The notes beneath the pieces were generated by a model. The model saw only the letters and a program-made list of their open reading frames with translations. It searched no databases and was not told the origin of the DNA. Source: Deltaproteobacteria bacterium RBG_13_49_15 (GTDB lineage Bacteria > Desulfobacterota > Desulfobacteria > Desulfobacterales > UBA2156). From it: a stretch of DNA of 8,275 nt. A program made the translations under genes and the position numbers. The stretch covers positions 1 to 8,275 of the forward strand of contig MGQD01000198.1 of assembly GCA_001797695.1 (NCBI GenBank), given 5' to 3'. Shown piece after piece: positions 6,178-8,275 of this stretch (positions are counted from its first letter, which is position 1; each line of letters starts with the position of its first letter).

Positions 6178-6639
6178 ATGAATTTTAGCGAAAAAGCGGT
6201 GATCTTTCTCGCCACGGGTTGCTATGCGGGAAAGATCCCGGTCGCTCCTGGGACTTTCGGGTCTGCCGCCGGGATCCCGCTCTGCTACTTTCTGTCAACG
6301 GTCGAATTCCGCTATTCCATCCTCATCATCCTTGTTTTAATTGCTCTTTCGATTCTGATCGCTCATCGTGCCCAGCGCTTTTTTGAAAAAAACGATCCGC
6401 GCGATATTGTTATTGATGAAATATCCGGCATTGTGGTAACAATGTTTGGATTACCGTTTGATGTGTATCATCTTGTTTTGGGTTTTTTGCTTTTCCGGAT
6501 TATGGATATCTTTAAACCCTACCCGATCCGGCTGATTGATCAACGGGTTTCAGGAGGGAAAGGGATCGTTTTCGACGATGTGATGGCAGGCGTTTATGCG
6601 AATGCAGCAACAAGGGTACTTTACCATTTCTTAACTTAA
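6178..6639 (+). CDS. pgpA: Phosphatidylglycerophosphatase A
   Basis: This 153-residue inner-membrane phosphatase removes the phosphate from phosphatidylglycerol phosphate, the last step to phosphatidylglycerol. Family motifs appear in order: GKIPVAPGTFGS (18-29), NDPRDIVIDEISG (72-84, with Asp80 and Glu81 as likely metal ligands), FRIMDIFKPYPI (106-117) and GGKGIVFDDVMAG (126-138, Asp133/Asp134). Hydrophobic segments lie at about 30-40, 47-63 and 96-107. Length is typical of the family. The ATG at 6178 has only a weak GAG-type ribosome site; the ATG at 6171 is out of frame. It is first of a plus-strand run with lepB (31 bp to its ATG) and pyrB, and divergent from leuS. Both pgpA and lepB products act at the inner membrane, but the pairing gives no further clue to regulation. 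Confidence 0.94.
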   Translation: MNFSEKAVIFLATGCYAGKIPVAPGTFGSAAGIPLCYFLSTVEFRYSILIILVLIALSILIAHRAQRFFEKNDPRDIVIDEISGIVVTMFGLPFDVYHLVLGFLLFRIMDIFKPYPIRLIDQRVSGGKGIVFDDVMAGVYANAATRVLYHFLT

Positions 6640-6670
6640 CCTAATAACGCTTAGGATATTGACCTTTTCC

Positions 6671-7333
6671 ATGAAAGAACTCACTAAATTTATCAAAACC
6701 AAAAGCACCGGCGAAACCGCTGAAACGAAAAAGAAAAGCCGCCTCAGGGAAAACATTGAGGCGATTATCGTCGCTATTGTTTTGGCTCTCCTTATACGCA
6801 CCTTCGTGGTTCAGGCTTTTAAAATCCCTTCGGGGTCCATGCAGGAAACCCTTTTGATCGGCGATCATATTCTGGTAAATAAATTCATTTACGGTATAAA
6901 AATTCCTTTTCTGCAGAAAACCATTGTCCCCATCCTCACGCCGAAAAGAGAAGATATCATTGTTTTTCGATTTCCGGAGGAACCCGGAAAGGATTTTATC
7001 AAAAGGGTGATCGGCGCCTCCGGAGATGTGGTCGAAGTCCGTGATAAACAGGTCTATCTCAATCATCAGCCGGTCAAAAACGCTTATGCCGTTTACACCG
7101 ATCCTCATGTGATTCCAGGAACCATTCAACCGAGAGACAATTTCGGGCCGATCACCGTTCCACCGGATTCCCTTTTTGTCATGGGCGACAATCGGGATCA
7201 TTCATATGACAGCCGTTTTTGGGGGTTTGTGGACCTGAACGCCGTCAAAGGAAAGGCCTTTCTGATTTACTGGTCTTGGGACAAAAACCGTTTCGGTGTG
7301 CGATGGAGCCGGCTGGGCAACCGGATCCGGTAA
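6671..7333 (+). CDS. lepB: Signal peptidase I
   Basis: This 220-residue membrane-anchored serine protease removes signal peptides from exported proteins on the outer face of the inner membrane. A charged N-terminus precedes one transmembrane helix (about 30-48). The catalytic Ser56 lies in FKIPSGSMQ (box B), the general-base Lys111 in FIKRVIGASGD (box D), and box E reads MGDNRDHSYDSRFWG. The single N-terminal anchor differs from E. coli LepB, which has two, and matches many other bacteria. The start is uncertain: ATG at 6671 is taken, though an in-frame TTG at 6659 would add MTFS. The only Shine-Dalgarno-like site, AGGA at 6653-6656, is 14 nt from the ATG and 2 nt from the TTG, so it suits neither well. 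It is probably co-transcribed with pgpA. Confidence 0.95.
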   Translation: MKELTKFIKTKSTGETAETKKKSRLRENIEAIIVAIVLALLIRTFVVQAFKIPSGSMQETLLIGDHILVNKFIYGIKIPFLQKTIVPILTPKREDIIVFRFPEEPGKDFIKRVIGASGDVVEVRDKQVYLNHQPVKNAYAVYTDPHVIPGTIQPRDNFGPITVPPDSLFVMGDNRDHSYDSRFWGFVDLNAVKGKAFLIYWSWDKNRFGVRWSRLGNRIR

Positions 7334-7365
7334 CCCCGTTTCAACTGAAAATGGTCGTCGGTTGA

Positions 7366-7390
7366 TGGGTGAAAGGTCTTTTCTCACCCG
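7366..7390 (+). other. Short hairpin in the lepB-pyrB gap
   Basis: GGGTGA (7367-7372) can pair with TCACCC (7384-7389) around an 11-nt loop, with one possible extra T-G pair outside. No run of T follows, so it is not a standard intrinsic terminator. It could weaken read-through, protect an RNA end or be chance. Confidence 0.3.
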
Positions 7391-7392
7391 AT

Positions 7393-7424
7393 CCCTTAAA
7401 CCCTCAACCCCTTGAACCCTTATA
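7393..7424 (+). repeat. Degenerate 8-bp tandem repeat, four units
   Basis: Four consecutive octamers read CCCTTAAA, CCCTCAAC, CCCTTGAA and CCCTTATA. All begin CCCT, and the remainder varies. The array lies in the 102-bp gap between lepB and pyrB and ends about 11 bp before the pyrB ATG. It is C-rich on the coding strand and separates a hairpin from the pyrB ribosome site (AGGTG, 7427-7431). Its role is unknown. Confidence 0.6.
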
Positions 7425-7435
7425 TTAGGTGCCCC

Positions 7436-8275
7436 ATGCAATTTACCCGAAAAGACATCCTGGACATGGAGTCCCTTTCGGTAGACGAGATCGCCTTAAT
7501 TTTAGAGACGGCCGAGCACATGAAAGAGATCGCCGGAAGGCCGGTGAAAAAAGTGCCCACGTTGCGCGGAAAAACCGTAGTGACTTTTTTTTACGAGCCG
7601 AGCACCCGCACCAAGGCATCCTTTGACATCGCGGCCAAACGCCTCTCCGCAGACAGCCTCTCTCTTTCCGCCGGAACGAGCAGCATGGTCAAGGGGGAGA
7701 CGCTCATCGACACCGCCCGGAACCTCGAAGCCATGAATCCGGATATTCTCATTATAAGGCATTCTTCGGCAGGAGCCCCTCATATGCTGGCCGCCCTCCT
7801 CAAATCCTCTGTTATCAACGCCGGAGACGGCATGCACGCCCATCCCACGCAGGCGCTTCTGGACCTGATGACCGTCAAGGAAAAAAAGGGGAGGGTTTCC
7901 GGTCTGAAATTGGCCATCATCGGGGATATTTCCCATAGCCGGGTTGCCCGGTCGAACATCGTCGGATTCACCAAAATGGGAGCTTCCGTGACCCTTTGCG
8001 GCCCGCCCACCATGATCCCCATCGGAATCGAAAAACTGGGTGCTAGCGTAACCCACAGACTCGAAGAAGCGATCCGGGATGTCGATGTGATCATGATGCT
8101 TCGGATACAAAAAGAACGGCAAAAAGGGTTTTTATTATCCACCGAACGGGAATATGCCAAGTTCTACGGGCTGACGACGGAAAAGATCATAGACGCCAAA
8201 AAGGATCTGTTAATCATGCATCCGGGACCCATTAACCGGGGTGTTGAAATATCACCGGAAGTAGCGGATGGACCG
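7436..8275 (+). CDS. pyrB: Aspartate carbamoyltransferase catalytic subunit, 3' end missing
   Basis: This enzyme joins carbamoyl phosphate and aspartate to form N-carbamoyl-aspartate, the first committed step of pyrimidine synthesis. The frame is open through 280 codons to the window edge; the family is about 305-312 residues, so roughly 30 are missing. Carbamoyl-phosphate motif FFYEPSTRTKASFD spans 51-64 (Ser56-Thr57-Arg58-Thr59). Then come SSMVKGETLIDTARNL (82-97, Lys86), RHSSAGAPHML (108-118), GDGMHAHPTQALLD (130-143, His136, Gln139), GDISHSRVARS (163-173), LRIQKERQ (222-229) and MHPGPINRGVEI (261-272). The QKERQ form and SxxVKGET mark aspartate rather than ornithine carbamoyltransferase. 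ATG at 7436 follows AGGTG by 4 nt. It lies 102 bp after lepB, so it may have its own promoter, but none is clear. Whether a regulatory pyrI or a pyrC follows cannot be seen. Confidence 0.96.
   Translation, partial: MQFTRKDILDMESLSVDEIALILETAEHMKEIAGRPVKKVPTLRGKTVVTFFYEPSTRTKASFDIAAKRLSADSLSLSAGTSSMVKGETLIDTARNLEAMNPDILIIRHSSAGAPHMLAALLKSSVINAGDGMHAHPTQALLDLMTVKEKKGRVSGLKLAIIGDISHSRVARSNIVGFTKMGASVTLCGPPTMIPIGIEKLGASVTHRLEEAIRDVDVIMMLRIQKERQKGFLLSTEREYAKFYGLTTEKIIDAKKDLLIMHPGPINRGVEISPEVADGP

Noticed and set aside
5468..6181. 237-codon open frame on the plus strand opposite leuS
   Set aside because: It lies almost wholly antisense to the firmly identified N-terminal half of LeuS, shows no recognisable domain, and runs across the divergent promoter region. 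It is a shadow frame.
6641..7201. 186-codon minus-strand frame opposite lepB
   Set aside because: It covers the conserved catalytic region of LepB in antisense and shows no motif of its own.
7502..8160. Two long minus-strand frames opposite pyrB
   Set aside because: The plus strand encodes all aspartate carbamoyltransferase motifs in one uninterrupted frame, and the antisense frames have no recognisable features.
1..8275. Mobile element, prophage, CRISPR, tRNA or defence system
   Set aside because: Reading both strands shows no transposase, integrase, direct-repeat/spacer array, tRNA-like cloverleaf or defence-type domain. Genes are tightly packed housekeeping genes with intact frames.

Overview
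This window is a bacterial chromosome segment of housekeeping and cell-envelope genes. No mobile element, CRISPR array, rRNA, tRNA or phage gene is visible. The gene content (LptE and two lipoprotein signal peptides, so a double-membrane cell), the leuS-lptE pair, and a murJ / FtsB-like / small TPR gene string suggest a Desulfobacterota (former Deltaproteobacteria) genome, perhaps Desulfobacterales. That placement is an inference from gene order and protein character, not from a marker-gene search.

Layout. On the minus strand, bases 1-871 hold the start of an unidentified lipoprotein gene (cut by the window edge), a 94-residue TPR-like protein and an FtsB/DivIC-family protein. The FtsB-like gene overlaps the end of murJ (861-2435), and the TPR gene overlaps the end of the FtsB-like gene, so the three look like one translationally coupled envelope/division operon. 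A 129-bp divergent promoter region separates murJ from rpsT (ribosomal protein S20, plus strand, TTG start). rpsT converges on lptE, which lies 11 bp downstream of leuS (both minus strand). A second divergent region (about 6023-6177) separates leuS from a plus-strand run of pgpA, lepB and pyrB. pyrB is open to the right edge, lacking roughly its last 30 codons.

How the genes work together. MurJ flips lipid II for peptidoglycan synthesis and the FtsB-like protein belongs to the divisome. LptE is the outer-membrane plug of the LPS export machine. PgpA makes phosphatidylglycerol and LepB cleaves signal peptides at the inner membrane. LeuS and S20 serve translation, and PyrB starts pyrimidine synthesis. 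All complete reading frames look intact, with the expected catalytic motifs.

The least ordinary points are the small TPR protein with a strongly basic, hydrophobic C-terminal helix coupled to the FtsB-like gene, a symmetric -10 element shared by the murJ and rpsT promoters, a UUG-started S20 gene, a degenerate four-unit 8-bp tandem repeat before pyrB, and a cysteine/histidine cluster just before the KMSKS loop of LeuS. I see no convincing undescribed multi-gene system here.
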